The notes: a model not told the origin generated them from the letters alone. 33,293 bases of DNA from an uncultured bacterium (GCA_903916675.1 CAIWXQ010000028.1:1-33293), one strand, 5' to 3'; numbered from the stretch's first letter, positions 17,527 to 25,691 are shown. Numbers and translations: made by a program.

Positions 17527-19038
17527 GTGAAGAAACAGGCGCAAATCGAGGAACAGATGGCGGCACAGATTGCCGGCCACGGCCTGCTAGCCGGCGTGCG
17601 GCGGCTGGGCGTGGCAGTGTCGGGCGGGTCCGACTCCGTGGCCCTGCTGCGCCTGCTGCTTCCCTTCTGCCGCGCGGCAAAGATCAAGCTGGTGGTCTTG
17701 CACCTCGATCACGGCCTGCGCGGCGCAGCCTCTGCAACGGATGCCCGGTTCGTGGCGCGGCTGGCGAAGAGGCTGGGCGTGGCATGCCGAATGCGGAGCG
17801 CGGAGCGCGGAGCGCGGAGCGCGGAACCCGGAACCCGGAGCCCGGAGATGGCTGCGCGCGAGATGCGACAGAAGTTTTTTCGCGAAGCGGCGCAAGAGGA
17901 GCGTCTCGACGCCATTGCCACCGGCCACACCGCGGACGATGTGGCCGAGACCTTGCTGTTGCGACTGATGCGCGGCAGCGGCGCCACCGGTCTCTCCGGC
18001 CTGCGGCCCTGCCACACAGTGGCAGGTGTGAAATTCGTGCGCCCGCTGCTGGCAAGCTCGCACGCGGATCTGCGCGCCTGGCTGCGCCGCCAGGGCCAGC
18101 GTTGGCAAGAAGACGCCTCGAACCGTGATGAACGCATCCCCCGTAACCGCCTGCGACGCACCGTGCTTCCGTGGCTGGAACGCCACTGGTCGCCTTCCAT
18201 CCGCGCCATGCTCGCGCAGTCTGCCGCCATCCTGCGCGAGGAGGACGCACTGCTGGAAGAAATTACGAATTACGAATTCGTAATTCGTAATTCGAAATTC
18301 GTAATTAAGAAAAACCTGCCGCTGGCCTTGCAACGGCGGGCGGTGCGCAGGTGGCTGATCGAGGCGGGATATCCGGCTGCGGCTGGATGGGATGAAGTGG
18401 AGCGGCTGTTGGCCTGCGCGCGGGAGAAAAAGACGTGGCAGGTGTCGTTGCCCAGTGGTTTGCTGGCGCGAGGGCAGGGCAGTCGGATCGAGCTGCGCCC
18501 AGGTAGGGCAGGGCCGCCGCAAAAAATTGTAGCGGCAGCTGTGCCAGCCGCCGACAGCGCGGCCTTCCGCCGCACCCAACCTTCCTGCGACATCCCCATC
18601 CCCGGCACCATCGACGTGGCAGGTGTGCGGGTGACGGCGCGTCGGGCGAAGGGGATCGTGCGGACCCAAGGACCGGTGGGCGCGCTGCCGTCGGCCTGCT
18701 CGCTCGATGCCGACGCGCTGCGCGGGAAGACGCTGCAGGTGCGCACGCGGCAGCCGGGCGATCGCATTCGTCCGTTGGGGCTCGACGGTTCCAAGACGCT
18801 GCAGGACCTTCTGGTGGACGCCAAGGTGCTGGCGGCGCGGCGCGATAAACTGCCGCTGCTGGTCGTGGACAACGAGCTCGTCTGGATCCCCGGTTACCGC
18901 GTGTCGCAGGCCTACGCCGTGCGCGGCCCGCGCGCGGCAGCGGTGCGGGTGGAGATGAAAGTCATGGGTCATTCGTCATTAGGAAAGATCGGGCGGATCG
19001 GCCTGATCGGGCGAGTCTCAATGACGGATGACCAATGA
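17527..19038 (+). CDS. tilS: tRNA(Ile)-lysidine synthase with repeat-encoded segments
   Basis: A 503-residue TilS, which modifies C34 of the AUA-reading tRNA-Ile. VSGGSDS (31-37) is the PP-loop; 'ATGHTADDVAETLLLRL', 'VRPLL' and 'DASNRDERIPRNRLRRTVLP' follow in order, and the C-terminal domain has 'RTRQPGDRIRPLGLDGSKTL'. Three parts are encoded by repeat DNA: residues about 89-107 (heptamers at 17793-17848), 246-262 (heptamers at 18261-18309) and the tail about 478-503 including the stop codon (18968-19046). All catalytic motifs are intact. The start is uncertain: GTG 17527 has a poor ribosome site, while ATG 17557 (MAAQIAGHG) has GAGG 5 nt upstream. Confidence 0.93.
   Translation: MKKQAQIEEQMAAQIAGHGLLAGVRRLGVAVSGGSDSVALLRLLLPFCRAAKIKLVVLHLDHGLRGAASATDARFVARLAKRLGVACRMRSAERGARSAEPGTRSPEMAAREMRQKFFREAAQEERLDAIATGHTADDVAETLLLRLMRGSGATGLSGLRPCHTVAGVKFVRPLLASSHADLRAWLRRQGQRWQEDASNRDERIPRNRLRRTVLPWLERHWSPSIRAMLAQSAAILREEDALLEEITNYEFVIRNSKFVIKKNLPLALQRRAVRRWLIEAGYPAAAGWDEVERLLACAREKKTWQVSLPSGLLARGQGSRIELRPGRAGPPQKIVAAAVPAADSAAFRRTQPSCDIPIPGTIDVAGVRVTARRAKGIVRTQGPVGALPSACSLDADALRGKTLQVRTRQPGDRIRPLGLDGSKTLQDLLVDAKVLAARRDKLPLLVVDNELVWIPGYRVSQAYAVRGPRAAAVRVEMKVMGHSSLGKIGRIGLIGRVSMTDDQ
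17793..17848. repeat. Heptamer array inside tilS (GCGGAGC type)
   Basis: Eight 7-nt units in a row: four GCGGAGC, then GCGGAAC, CCGGAAC, CCGGAGC, CCGGAGA. Translated in the tilS frame they give a 7-residue period (RSAERGA, RSAEPGT, RSPE). The segment takes the place of the variable linker between the PP-loop half and the 'AAREMR' helix without breaking the frame. Confidence 0.95.
18261..18309. repeat. Heptamer array and 32-nt perfect palindrome inside tilS
   Basis: Seven 7-nt units (AATTACG twice, AATTCGT twice, AATTCGA, AATTCGT, AATTAAG). Positions 18261-18292 are a perfect 32-nt palindrome centred on GAATTC. The tract is very AT-rich in a GC-rich gene and encodes the 7-residue-period peptide around NYEFVIRNSKFVIKK in the loop before 'LPLALQRRAVRRWL'. 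Confidence 0.95.
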
Positions 19039-19046
19039 CGAATGAC
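18968..19046. repeat. Inverted GTCATTC-type repeat at the tilS 3' end
   Basis: GTCATTCGTCATT (18968-18980) is repeated in perfect inverse orientation as AATGACGAATGAC (19034-19046). The right side continues the 7-nt period leftwards (ATGACGG, ATGACCA, ATGACGA from 19021). Between the arms are three GATCGGSCK-type 9-mers. The tilS stop codon (19036-19038) lies in the right arm. Confidence 0.9.
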
Positions 19047-19070
19047 TTTTCATTAACTGTGGATCAATCC

Positions 19071-20195
19071 ATGAACGCGCTCACAACCTTCTCCCGCCCC
19101 ACTATTCCTTTCCCCGCCGCAGAATACACAGCGCGGCTGCGCCGGTTGCGGCGGAATTTGGCGGTCAAGACGTTCGACGCCGTGTTGATCGAGGACGTCA
19201 CCAACCGCTTCTATTTCACCGGCTTCGAGGCTTCCAACGGCGTGCTCTGCGCGAGTGCGGATGACGAGCCGGTTTTTCTCACCGACTTCCGCTATTGCGA
19301 GGCGGCGCGGCGTGCGCTGGGGTTTCTGCGTGTCAACAGCCTGGCGCCGGGAAAGCGCTACCAGGCGCTGGCAAGCGTGGCGCGACGCCACGGCTGGCGG
19401 CGCGTGGGGTACGACGGCGCCGGCGGTACAGCCCAGCTTGAAGCGCTGCGGCAGGCCATGCCCGGGGTGACGGCGTGGACGTCGTGTCAGGGGGTCGTGC
19501 AGGCCCTGCGCATGGTGAAAAGTCCGCGTGAACTGGAGACGATCCGCCGGGCGGTGCGCATGGGCGACGAAGTTTTTTTGCGCGCCCTGCCGCAGATCCA
19601 CCCGGGGATGACCGAGTGGGAGATCCGCGTGCTGCTGCGCGCTGAGATGGACCGGGTCAGCCAGGGAGAATCATTCGAGACTATCGTCTGCGCCGGCGCC
19701 AACGCCTCGCGCTGCCATCACCACCCCTCGCAACAATCGTTGCGGCGCGGGCAGGAGCTGCTGGTGGACATGGGTGTGAAAGTCGACGGCTACTGCTCGG
19801 ACATGACGCGTGTGGTCTTCTTCGGTCCGCCCTCGCCGAAGCTGCGCGAGATCTACCGCATCGTGTTGGAAGCCAACCGCCGCGCGATCGCCGGCATCCG
19901 CGCCGGGATGACCAGCCACGCGGCCGACAACCTGGCGCGGCGCGTGATCGAGAGGGCCGGCTACGGCCCTCAGTTCGGGCATTCGCTGGGTCACGGCCTC
20001 GGCCTGCAGGTGCACGATCCGGGGTCGCTGCGCCGCGAGGCCAAGGACCAATTGCCCGAGGGGATGGTGGTGACCATCGAACCAGGCATCTACCTGCCGG
20101 GCGTGGGTGGTGTGCGCATCGAGGACGTCGTGGTGTTGCGCTCCCGCAGCTGCGAGGTGCTGACCCGCACACCAAAGGAGCTGCTCTGCCTGTAA
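19071..20195 (+). CDS. M24B metallopeptidase (Xaa-Pro aminopeptidase family)
   Basis: A 374-residue cytoplasmic 'pita-bread' peptidase with an N-terminal creatinase-type domain (about 1-150) and the catalytic domain. The five metal ligands are all present: Asp233, Asp244, His304 (QFGHSLGHG), Glu337 (TIEPGIYLPG) and Glu351 (VRIEDVVV). It most likely removes N-terminal residues before proline (PepP/PepQ/YpdF group). I chose ATG 19071; ATG 19035 in the same frame overlaps the tilS stop but would translate the repeat at 19034-19046. No strong ribosome site precedes either. It probably shares a transcript with tilS. Confidence 0.9.
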   Translation: MNALTTFSRPTIPFPAAEYTARLRRLRRNLAVKTFDAVLIEDVTNRFYFTGFEASNGVLCASADDEPVFLTDFRYCEAARRALGFLRVNSLAPGKRYQALASVARRHGWRRVGYDGAGGTAQLEALRQAMPGVTAWTSCQGVVQALRMVKSPRELETIRRAVRMGDEVFLRALPQIHPGMTEWEIRVLLRAEMDRVSQGESFETIVCAGANASRCHHHPSQQSLRRGQELLVDMGVKVDGYCSDMTRVVFFGPPSPKLREIYRIVLEANRRAIAGIRAGMTSHAADNLARRVIERAGYGPQFGHSLGHGLGLQVHDPGSLRREAKDQLPEGMVVTIEPGIYLPGVGGVRIEDVVVLRSRSCEVLTRTPKELLCL

Positions 20196-20360
20196 CAGAC
20201 GCCGAAGGCCGTTTTTCGTCAGGAACTCAGGAAGGCAGAACAGTCCGACCGAACAGGTTCCTCCTGCATTCATTGTGGTGGACAGTCGCCGGGCTGTTTT
20301 CTTCTTTAACCCTGGCGCCAGGCCGTGTTAGCATTTGCCTCCCTTTTTTGGAGAAGTCGG

Positions 20361-22283
20361 ATGATGGGTCTGATACCCCTGCTGATTGCCGTGCCATTTC
20401 TAATCGGTCTGGCGCTGCTGTTGATCACCCGCGATTGCATTCGCAAGCCGGTCGTCGCGGCAGGCGTGCTGGCCGTGATGGCTGGCTCAGTGCTGCTGGC
20501 GGCTTTGCCTTCGATCTCGCCAAATCTATTCCAACTCCCTCTGCTGCAGGGAGTAGTGAATCGCGAACTGGCGAATCGCGCCATGCTGATCGTCGAGGGG
20601 GCGATCTCCCTCTATCTGATCTGGGTGGGGCTGCGCAGCTCGCAGTGGCAAAAGTGGCTGATTCCGCTGCTGGTCGTGGGGCAGGCGGCGCTGCTGCTGC
20701 CGCTGGAACTGGGCGGCGGACACCACCCGGCCGTGGCGCAGAATTTGTTCTGCGACAAGTTCTCCATCATCATGGCGCTGATCATCGGAATCGTGGGCGG
20801 ACTGATCTGCCTCTACGCGCTGGGGTACATGCGGGAGTTCCACGAGAGCCACCATCCGGAGATGCCAGACCGCCGCAACCGCTTCTTCGCCATCCTATTC
20901 ATCTTCCTGGGCGCCATGTACGGCGTGGTTTTTGCCAACAACCTGTTTTGGCTCTACTTCTTCTGGGAGATCACAACCCTCAGCTCGTTCTGGCTGATTG
21001 GTTACAAGGGGAATGACGAGTCCCGGCGCAACGCCCGGCGCGCGCTGGTGATGAACCTGGCGGGCGGGCTCGGTTTTGCGGCAGCCATCTACTGGCAGGT
21101 CCGCAGCGGCCATCCGGCGTCGTTGGACGCGATGATCGCCTCCGGCGCGGCGGTCGCACTGCTTCCCGCGGCACTGCTGGCCTTCGCGGGGATCACGAAG
21201 TCCGCGCAACTGCCGTTTTCGTCCTGGCTGCTGGGCGCCATGGTAGCCCCCACGCCGGTCTCCGCACTGCTGCACTCGAGCACCATGGTCAACGCCGGCG
21301 TCTACCTGGTGCTGCGCATGTCGCCGATCCTGCGCGACACCACGGCCGGGTTGCTCGTGGCGTCCGTGGGTGCGCTGACGTTCTTGGCGACCTCGCTGGT
21401 CGCCATCACCGCCAGCGACGCCAAGAAGGTGCTGGCCTACTCGACCATCGCCAACCTCGGGCTGATCGTGCTCTGTGGCGGCATCGGCACGCCGGCGGCT
21501 GTCTGGGCGGGCGTGCTGCTGATCGTCTTCCACGCCATCGCCAAGGGCCTGCTCTTCCTCTGCGTCGGCGTGATCGAGCACAAGCTGCACAGCCGCGACA
21601 TCAACGACATGTCCGGCCTGATCCTCAAGATGCCGCGGCTGTCGATCATGCTGCAGATCGGCATGGCAGGCATGTTCCTGGCGCCGTTCGGCATGCTGAT
21701 CAGCAAGTGGGCGGTGCTGAAGGCGGTGGTGGATGCCCAGCCGCTGCTGAGCTTCTTCATTGTGTTCGGCAGCGCCGCAACGCTCTTCTTCTGGGTCAAA
21801 TGGATGGGTGTGCTGCTGGAGGTGACGCAGCCGCATGCGAACGTCGAGCGCAACATCGGCCGCGGCGAGTGGGTCGCGCTCTACGCGCTGGCAGGCCTGA
21901 CCTTTGGCACCTGCATGCTCTTCCCGCTGCTCTCCTCGTTCCTGATCGTGCCGTACGTGAAGGCGCAGTACCATCTGGCCGACTTCAGCGTCATGGGTCA
22001 GGGTAACGTAATCATCATGATCATCATGCTGGCGCTGGTGTCGCTCTTCCCGCTGAGCTTCCTTCACTACGGCCGCCATGTGAAGGTGGTGGACCCCTAT
22101 CTGGGCGGCGCGAACACGGGGCAGGGGAACCAGTTCACCGGCTCCGCCGGCGCCGTGCACGGGATGTCGATGCAGAACTATTACCTGTCCGCGATGCTGC
22201 CGGAGGCGAAGCTGATGCTGGCGGGCGTCGTGCTCGCGGGCCTTCTGCTGGCGGGGCTGTTGCTGGGGGTGGCGCTCGTATGA
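20361..22283 (+). CDS. echA: Ech-type hydrogenase membrane subunit EchA (NuoL-like)
   Basis: A 640-residue polytopic protein of the complex I antiporter-like family. The core has 'LYFFWEITTLSSFWLIGY' with the conserved Glu in a membrane helix, and 'FAGITKSAQLPFSSWL' followed by 'APTPVSALLHSSTMVNAGVY', the Lys-containing helix that moves protons in NuoL/M/N. It is expected to couple H2 formation from ferredoxin to H+ or Na+ translocation. ATG 20361 has GGAGA 8 nt upstream; ATG 20364 is an alternative. It is the first gene of a six-gene operon; its stop overlaps echB by 4 nt. The 165-nt leader shows no promoter I would stand behind. Confidence 0.92.
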   Translation: MMGLIPLLIAVPFLIGLALLLITRDCIRKPVVAAGVLAVMAGSVLLAALPSISPNLFQLPLLQGVVNRELANRAMLIVEGAISLYLIWVGLRSSQWQKWLIPLLVVGQAALLLPLELGGGHHPAVAQNLFCDKFSIIMALIIGIVGGLICLYALGYMREFHESHHPEMPDRRNRFFAILFIFLGAMYGVVFANNLFWLYFFWEITTLSSFWLIGYKGNDESRRNARRALVMNLAGGLGFAAAIYWQVRSGHPASLDAMIASGAAVALLPAALLAFAGITKSAQLPFSSWLLGAMVAPTPVSALLHSSTMVNAGVYLVLRMSPILRDTTAGLLVASVGALTFLATSLVAITASDAKKVLAYSTIANLGLIVLCGGIGTPAAVWAGVLLIVFHAIAKGLLFLCVGVIEHKLHSRDINDMSGLILKMPRLSIMLQIGMAGMFLAPFGMLISKWAVLKAVVDAQPLLSFFIVFGSAATLFFWVKWMGVLLEVTQPHANVERNIGRGEWVALYALAGLTFGTCMLFPLLSSFLIVPYVKAQYHLADFSVMGQGNVIIMIIMLALVSLFPLSFLHYGRHVKVVDPYLGGANTGQGNQFTGSAGAVHGMSMQNYYLSAMLPEAKLMLAGVVLAGLLLAGLLLGVALV

Positions 22284-23173
22284 ATTCGTGGGGACACGTA
22301 CTGATCCGCGTGCTGATCTATCTGGTGGCTGCTCCGCTGCTCGGCGGGCTGCTGGCGGGCATTGACCGCCGCATCTCCGCGCGCATGCAATCGCGTGTCG
22401 GCCCCCCTTTGCTGCAGCCGTTCTACGATGTGGCCAAGCTCTGGAGCAAGGAACCCATTGTGGTCCGCCGCTCGCAGAACTTCTACATCATCTTCTTCTT
22501 CCTGCTGACGGTGTTCACAGGCGGCCTCTTCTTCTGCGGCTCAGACCTGCTGCTGGTCTTCTTTGCGCTGACGCTCTCGGGGATCTTCTTCATCCTTGGC
22601 GCCTATAAGGCCAGCTCACCCTACAGCTTCGTGGGCGCCTCGCGTGAGCTGATCCAGGTGATGGCCTACGAGCCGATCGTGCTGCTCACGGCCGTGGGGC
22701 TCTATATGGCCACCGGCACTTTCCAGGTCGACGCCATCTGGGGCGGCGCGTTCCACCCGCTGAAGGCGCTGCCCGGCGCGCACATCCCGGTGCTGCTGCT
22801 GCCGGGCGTGTTCGTGGCGCTGCTCTACGCCATGGAGATCAAGTTCCGCAAGTCGCCGTTCGACCTCGCCGCGTCGCACCACGCCCATCAGGAACTGGTG
22901 CGCGGCATCACCACCGAGTTTTCCGGCCCCACGCTGGCGATGATCGAAGTCGCCCACTGGTACGAAAACGTCATGCTCTTGGGGTGGATCTTCCTCTTTT
23001 TCGGGTCGTGCTGGCCCGCCGGGCTGATCGCCTGCGCCGTGACGTACTTCCTGCTGCTGGTGGTCGACAACGTCTGCGCCCGCGTCAAGTGGCCGGTTAT
23101 GCTCCGCAGCGCGTGGGGCATGACGCTGGTCTTCGGGTTCGGCAACATCGTTGTGCTCTCGCTGCTGAAATAG
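22280..23173 (+). CDS. echB: Ech-type hydrogenase membrane subunit EchB (NuoH-like)
   Basis: A 297-residue membrane protein of the NuoH family, which forms the contact between the hydrophilic arm and the ion-pumping module. 'GIDRRISARMQSRVGPPLLQP' (split: GIDRRISARMQ, SRVGPPLLQP) about residues 28-48, 'ASRELIQVMAYEPIVLL' and 'EIKFRKSPFDLAASHHAHQE' with 'GITTEFSGPTLAMIE' are family signatures. ATGA overlap with echA indicates translational coupling. echC follows 13 nt after the stop. Confidence 0.94.
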   Translation: MNSWGHVLIRVLIYLVAAPLLGGLLAGIDRRISARMQSRVGPPLLQPFYDVAKLWSKEPIVVRRSQNFYIIFFFLLTVFTGGLFFCGSDLLLVFFALTLSGIFFILGAYKASSPYSFVGASRELIQVMAYEPIVLLTAVGLYMATGTFQVDAIWGGAFHPLKALPGAHIPVLLLPGVFVALLYAMEIKFRKSPFDLAASHHAHQELVRGITTEFSGPTLAMIEVAHWYENVMLLGWIFLFFGSCWPAGLIACAVTYFLLLVVDNVCARVKWPVMLRSAWGMTLVFGFGNIVVLSLLK

Positions 23174-23186
23174 GAACTGTGCTGCC

Positions 23187-24095
23187 ATGTCCGGTCTGAC
23201 ACGCTCCCCCTGGGTCATCCACTACGATGCGTCGAGCTGCAACGGCTGCGACATCGAGGTGCTGGCCAGCCTCACGCCCGGCTTCGACGTCGAGCGCTTC
23301 GGCATCATCAACACCGGCAATCCCAAGCACGCCGACATCTTCCTGGTGACGGGCTCCGTCAACCAGCCGAACCGCGACGTGGTGCGCAGCATCTACGAGC
23401 AGATGCCCGAACCCCGCGTGGTCATGGCGCTCGGCATCTGTGCTACCTCCGGCGGCATCTTCCGCGAGTGCTACAACGTGGCCGGCGGCGTGGACACGGT
23501 CATCCCCGTGGACGTCTACGTGCCCGGCTGCGCGGTGCGCCCCGAGGCCATCATCGACGGCGTGGTCATGGCGCTCGGCATCCTGGAGAAGCGCCGCCTG
23601 CGCTTGCGGCAGGACGCGCAGGCCACGTCCGGCGACCTGCGCATCGAGCGCGCGACGGCCGAGGACATCCCCGAGATCCTGACCATCCAGAAGATCGCCT
23701 ACCGCAGCGAAGCCGAGATTTACGCCGACCAGAGCCTTCCCCCGCTGCAGCAGTCGCTGGCCGAAATCACCCACGACTACGAACGCATGGTCTTCTTCAA
23801 GGGGGTGATCAACGGCAAAATCGTGGCCTCCGTGCGCGGCTACGACAACGGCCAGGGCACGGCCCACCTCCTGCGCCTGTCGGTCCACCCTTACTTTCAG
23901 GGACGCGGCTACGGGCAGCGCCTGGTGGCGGCCATCGAGCAGTCCTTCCCGGCCTGCCGGCGCTTCGAGATTTTCACCGGCCACCGCAGCGAGCGCAACC
24001 AGCACCTCTACGGCAAGCTCGGCTATGCGCGGTTCAAGAGCGAGCCGTTCAATCCGCAGGTGGAGTGGGTCTATATGGAGAAGCAGCGGTCATGA
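23187..24095 (+). CDS. echC: EchC hydrogenase small subunit fused to a GNAT acetyltransferase
   Basis: A 302-residue two-domain protein. Residues 1-140 are the NuoB-like small subunit with the four ligands of the proximal [4Fe-4S] cluster: Cys18, Cys21 (SCNGCDIEVL), Cys85 (ALGICATSGG) and Cys115 (YVPGCAVRPE). EchC proteins usually end there (about 140-160 residues). Here the frame runs through a short linker (about 138-150) into a complete GNAT domain (151-302): 'LRIERATAEDIPEIL' opens it, and 'LSVHPYFQGRGYGQRLVAAIE', seen as LSVHPYFQ then GRGYGQRLV, holds the acetyl-CoA loop Q/RxxGxG (Q238-G243). There is no ATG near the domain border, so a separate GNAT gene is unlikely. The stop overlaps echD by 4 nt. 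The acetyl acceptor is unknown. Confidence 0.93.
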   Translation: MSGLTRSPWVIHYDASSCNGCDIEVLASLTPGFDVERFGIINTGNPKHADIFLVTGSVNQPNRDVVRSIYEQMPEPRVVMALGICATSGGIFRECYNVAGGVDTVIPVDVYVPGCAVRPEAIIDGVVMALGILEKRRLRLRQDAQATSGDLRIERATAEDIPEILTIQKIAYRSEAEIYADQSLPPLQQSLAEITHDYERMVFFKGVINGKIVASVRGYDNGQGTAHLLRLSVHPYFQGRGYGQRLVAAIEQSFPACRRFEIFTGHRSERNQHLYGKLGYARFKSEPFNPQVEWVYMEKQRS

Positions 24096-24472
24096 TCGAG
24101 GAACAACCCACCATCCCCATCGACGCCGATCGGCTGGTTGCCGAGGTTCAGGCGCTGCGCAACGAAGGCTGGCGCCTGGTGCAGATCGGCGCCACGTCCC
24201 TCGGCGACCGGTTCGAGCTGAACTACAGCTTCGACCGCGAACTGCGCTTCCGCAACCTGCGCCTGCAGATCGCGTCGGCCGACGCCAGGCTGCCGAGCGT
24301 CAGCGGTGTCTATTTCTGCGCGTTCCTCTACGAGAATGAGCTCCACGACCTCTTTGGCATTCAGTTCGACGGCCTGGTCCTCGACTTCAAGGGCAGTTTC
24401 TACCGCACCGCCACGCCGTTCCCGTTTGCCGCCGCGCCGGCCACCGCCACGCCCGCAAAACCCACTGCTTGA
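24092..24472 (+). CDS. echD: Ech-type hydrogenase subunit EchD (NuoC-like)
   Basis: A 126-residue NuoC-like subunit. It ends with the family pattern 'FLYENELHDLFGIQFDGL' and 'DFKGSFYRTATPFPF' (about 85-112). A Pro/Ala-rich tail follows. ATG 24092 overlaps the echC stop (ATGA). The same frame is open for a further 600 nt upstream, but that part is an out-of-frame reading of echC and not part of the protein. Confidence 0.92.
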   Translation: MIEEQPTIPIDADRLVAEVQALRNEGWRLVQIGATSLGDRFELNYSFDRELRFRNLRLQIASADARLPSVSGVYFCAFLYENELHDLFGIQFDGLVLDFKGSFYRTATPFPFAAAPATATPAKPTA

Positions 24473-24480
24473 GACGCAAC

Positions 24481-25560
24481 ATGGCCAACCGCACCATCAT
24501 CCCGTTCGGACCGCAGCACCCGGTGCTGCCGGAGCCCATCCACCTGGACCTCGTCTGCGAAGACGAAAAGGTCATCGAGGCCATCCCCTCGATCGGCTTC
24601 ATCCACCGCGGCCTCGAGCGCCTGGTGGAGAAGAAGGACTTTCAGGAATTCGTCTTTGTCGCCGAGCGCATCTGCGGCATCTGCAGCTTCATCCACGGCC
24701 AGGCCTACTGCCAGGGCGTCGAGGAGATCATGCAGCTCCCCGTGCCGCCGCGCGCCCACTACCTGCGCACGATCTGGGGCGAGCTCTCCCGCATCCACAG
24801 CCACCTGCTCTGGCTCGGCTTGATGGCCGACGGCTTTGGCTTCGAAAGCCTCTTCATGCATTCCTGGCGCGTCCGCGAGCGCGTGCTGGACATCATCGAG
24901 GCCACCACCGGCGGCCGCGTGATCTTCGGCACCTGCAAGGTGGGCGGCGTGCGGCGCGACATCGACGCCGCGACCATGAAGGAAATCCTGGTCAAGCTGG
25001 CCGACATTGAACGCGAGACGCGGGAGATCGTGCAGGTTTTTGTGAACGACGGCACGGTGAAGCACCGCCTCTGCGGCGTGGGCGTGCTGTCGCGCGATGA
25101 GGCCTACGCACTGGGTTGCGTTGGCCCCACGCTGCGTGCCAGCGGCTGGAAGTCCGACACCCGCAAACTCGGCTACGCGGCGTTCAAGGACCTTACCTTT
25201 GAGCCGATCACGCGCACGGATGGCGACTGCTACGCCCGCACCGCCGTGCGCTGCGACGAAATCTTCCAGTCCTTCGATCTCATCCGGCAGGCTGCCGGCA
25301 AGATGCCCGAGGGCGAGATCGCCGTCAAGGTGACCGGCAACCCGACGGGCGAGTTCTTCTCCCGCGTCGAGCAGCCGCGCGGCGAGGTGGTCTACTACAT
25401 CAAGGCCAACGGCACCAAGAACCTGCAGCGGTTCCGCGTCCGCACGCCGACGTTCGCCAACGTCGCCGGACTCGTGAAGACACTGCAGGGGTGCGATCTG
25501 GCGGACGTACCCATTCTGATCCTCACGATCGACCCCTGCATCAGTTGTACGGAGCGGTGA
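24481..25560 (+). CDS. echE: [NiFe] hydrogenase large subunit EchE (NuoD-like)
   Basis: A 359-residue catalytic subunit of a group 4 [NiFe] hydrogenase. Both nickel-binding CxxC motifs are intact: RICGIC (Cys65, Cys68) and DPCISC (Cys353, Cys356), which separates it from NuoD of complex I. Only three residues follow the last cysteine, so there is no C-terminal peptide to be cut by a maturation protease, as known for some Ech/CooH-type enzymes. ATG 24481 begins MANRTIIPFGPQHPV; TTG 24469 in frame is less likely. No hyp maturation genes are in the window. Confidence 0.95.
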   Translation: MANRTIIPFGPQHPVLPEPIHLDLVCEDEKVIEAIPSIGFIHRGLERLVEKKDFQEFVFVAERICGICSFIHGQAYCQGVEEIMQLPVPPRAHYLRTIWGELSRIHSHLLWLGLMADGFGFESLFMHSWRVRERVLDIIEATTGGRVIFGTCKVGGVRRDIDAATMKEILVKLADIERETREIVQVFVNDGTVKHRLCGVGVLSRDEAYALGCVGPTLRASGWKSDTRKLGYAAFKDLTFEPITRTDGDCYARTAVRCDEIFQSFDLIRQAAGKMPEGEIAVKVTGNPTGEFFSRVEQPRGEVVYYIKANGTKNLQRFRVRTPTFANVAGLVKTLQGCDLADVPILILTIDPCISCTER

Positions 25561-25580
25561 GGAGAAGGCTGTTAGACTGT

Positions 25581-25691
25581 AGGCTGTTAGACTGTTAGGT
25601 TTGGCAGCCAACACGCGACAAAAACCAAGGCGCCTCCAGTGGGAGTTTTTTGCATAACGCATACATTCTCAACCTAACAGTCTAACAGCCT
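25581..25691. repeat. Inverted CTGTTAG-type repeat between echE and echF
   Basis: Positions 25581-25601 and 25671-25691 are perfectly complementary over 21 nt, separated by 69 nt. Further CTGTTAGACTGTAG units lie left of the left arm and TTCAGCCTAA to the right of the right arm. The words match the repeat at 15626-15656. It fills most of the 163-nt gap between the echE stop and echF and would form a stable hairpin in the operon mRNA. A short GGGAGTTTTTT at 25640-25650 within the loop might weaken transcription but lacks a good stem. Confidence 0.9.

Noticed and set aside
17793-18309. tilS as a pseudogene broken by repeat insertion
   Set aside because: The frame stays open, and the PP-loop, HxxDD-type, RN..R and C-terminal motifs are all intact.
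20290-20345. Sigma-54 promoter for the ech operon (TGGCGCC...TTTGCC)
   Set aside because: The GG and GC elements are about 20 nt apart, not 10, so the -24/-12 geometry fails.
23468-24091. Upstream extension of echD by about 200 codons
   Set aside because: It reads echC out of frame and gives Arg/His/Gly-rich nonsense; the ATGA overlap at 24092 is the natural start.
24481-25560. Annotation as NADH dehydrogenase subunit D
   Set aside because: Both nickel-binding CxxC motifs are present, and the operon lacks NADH-binding subunits (NuoE/F/G).
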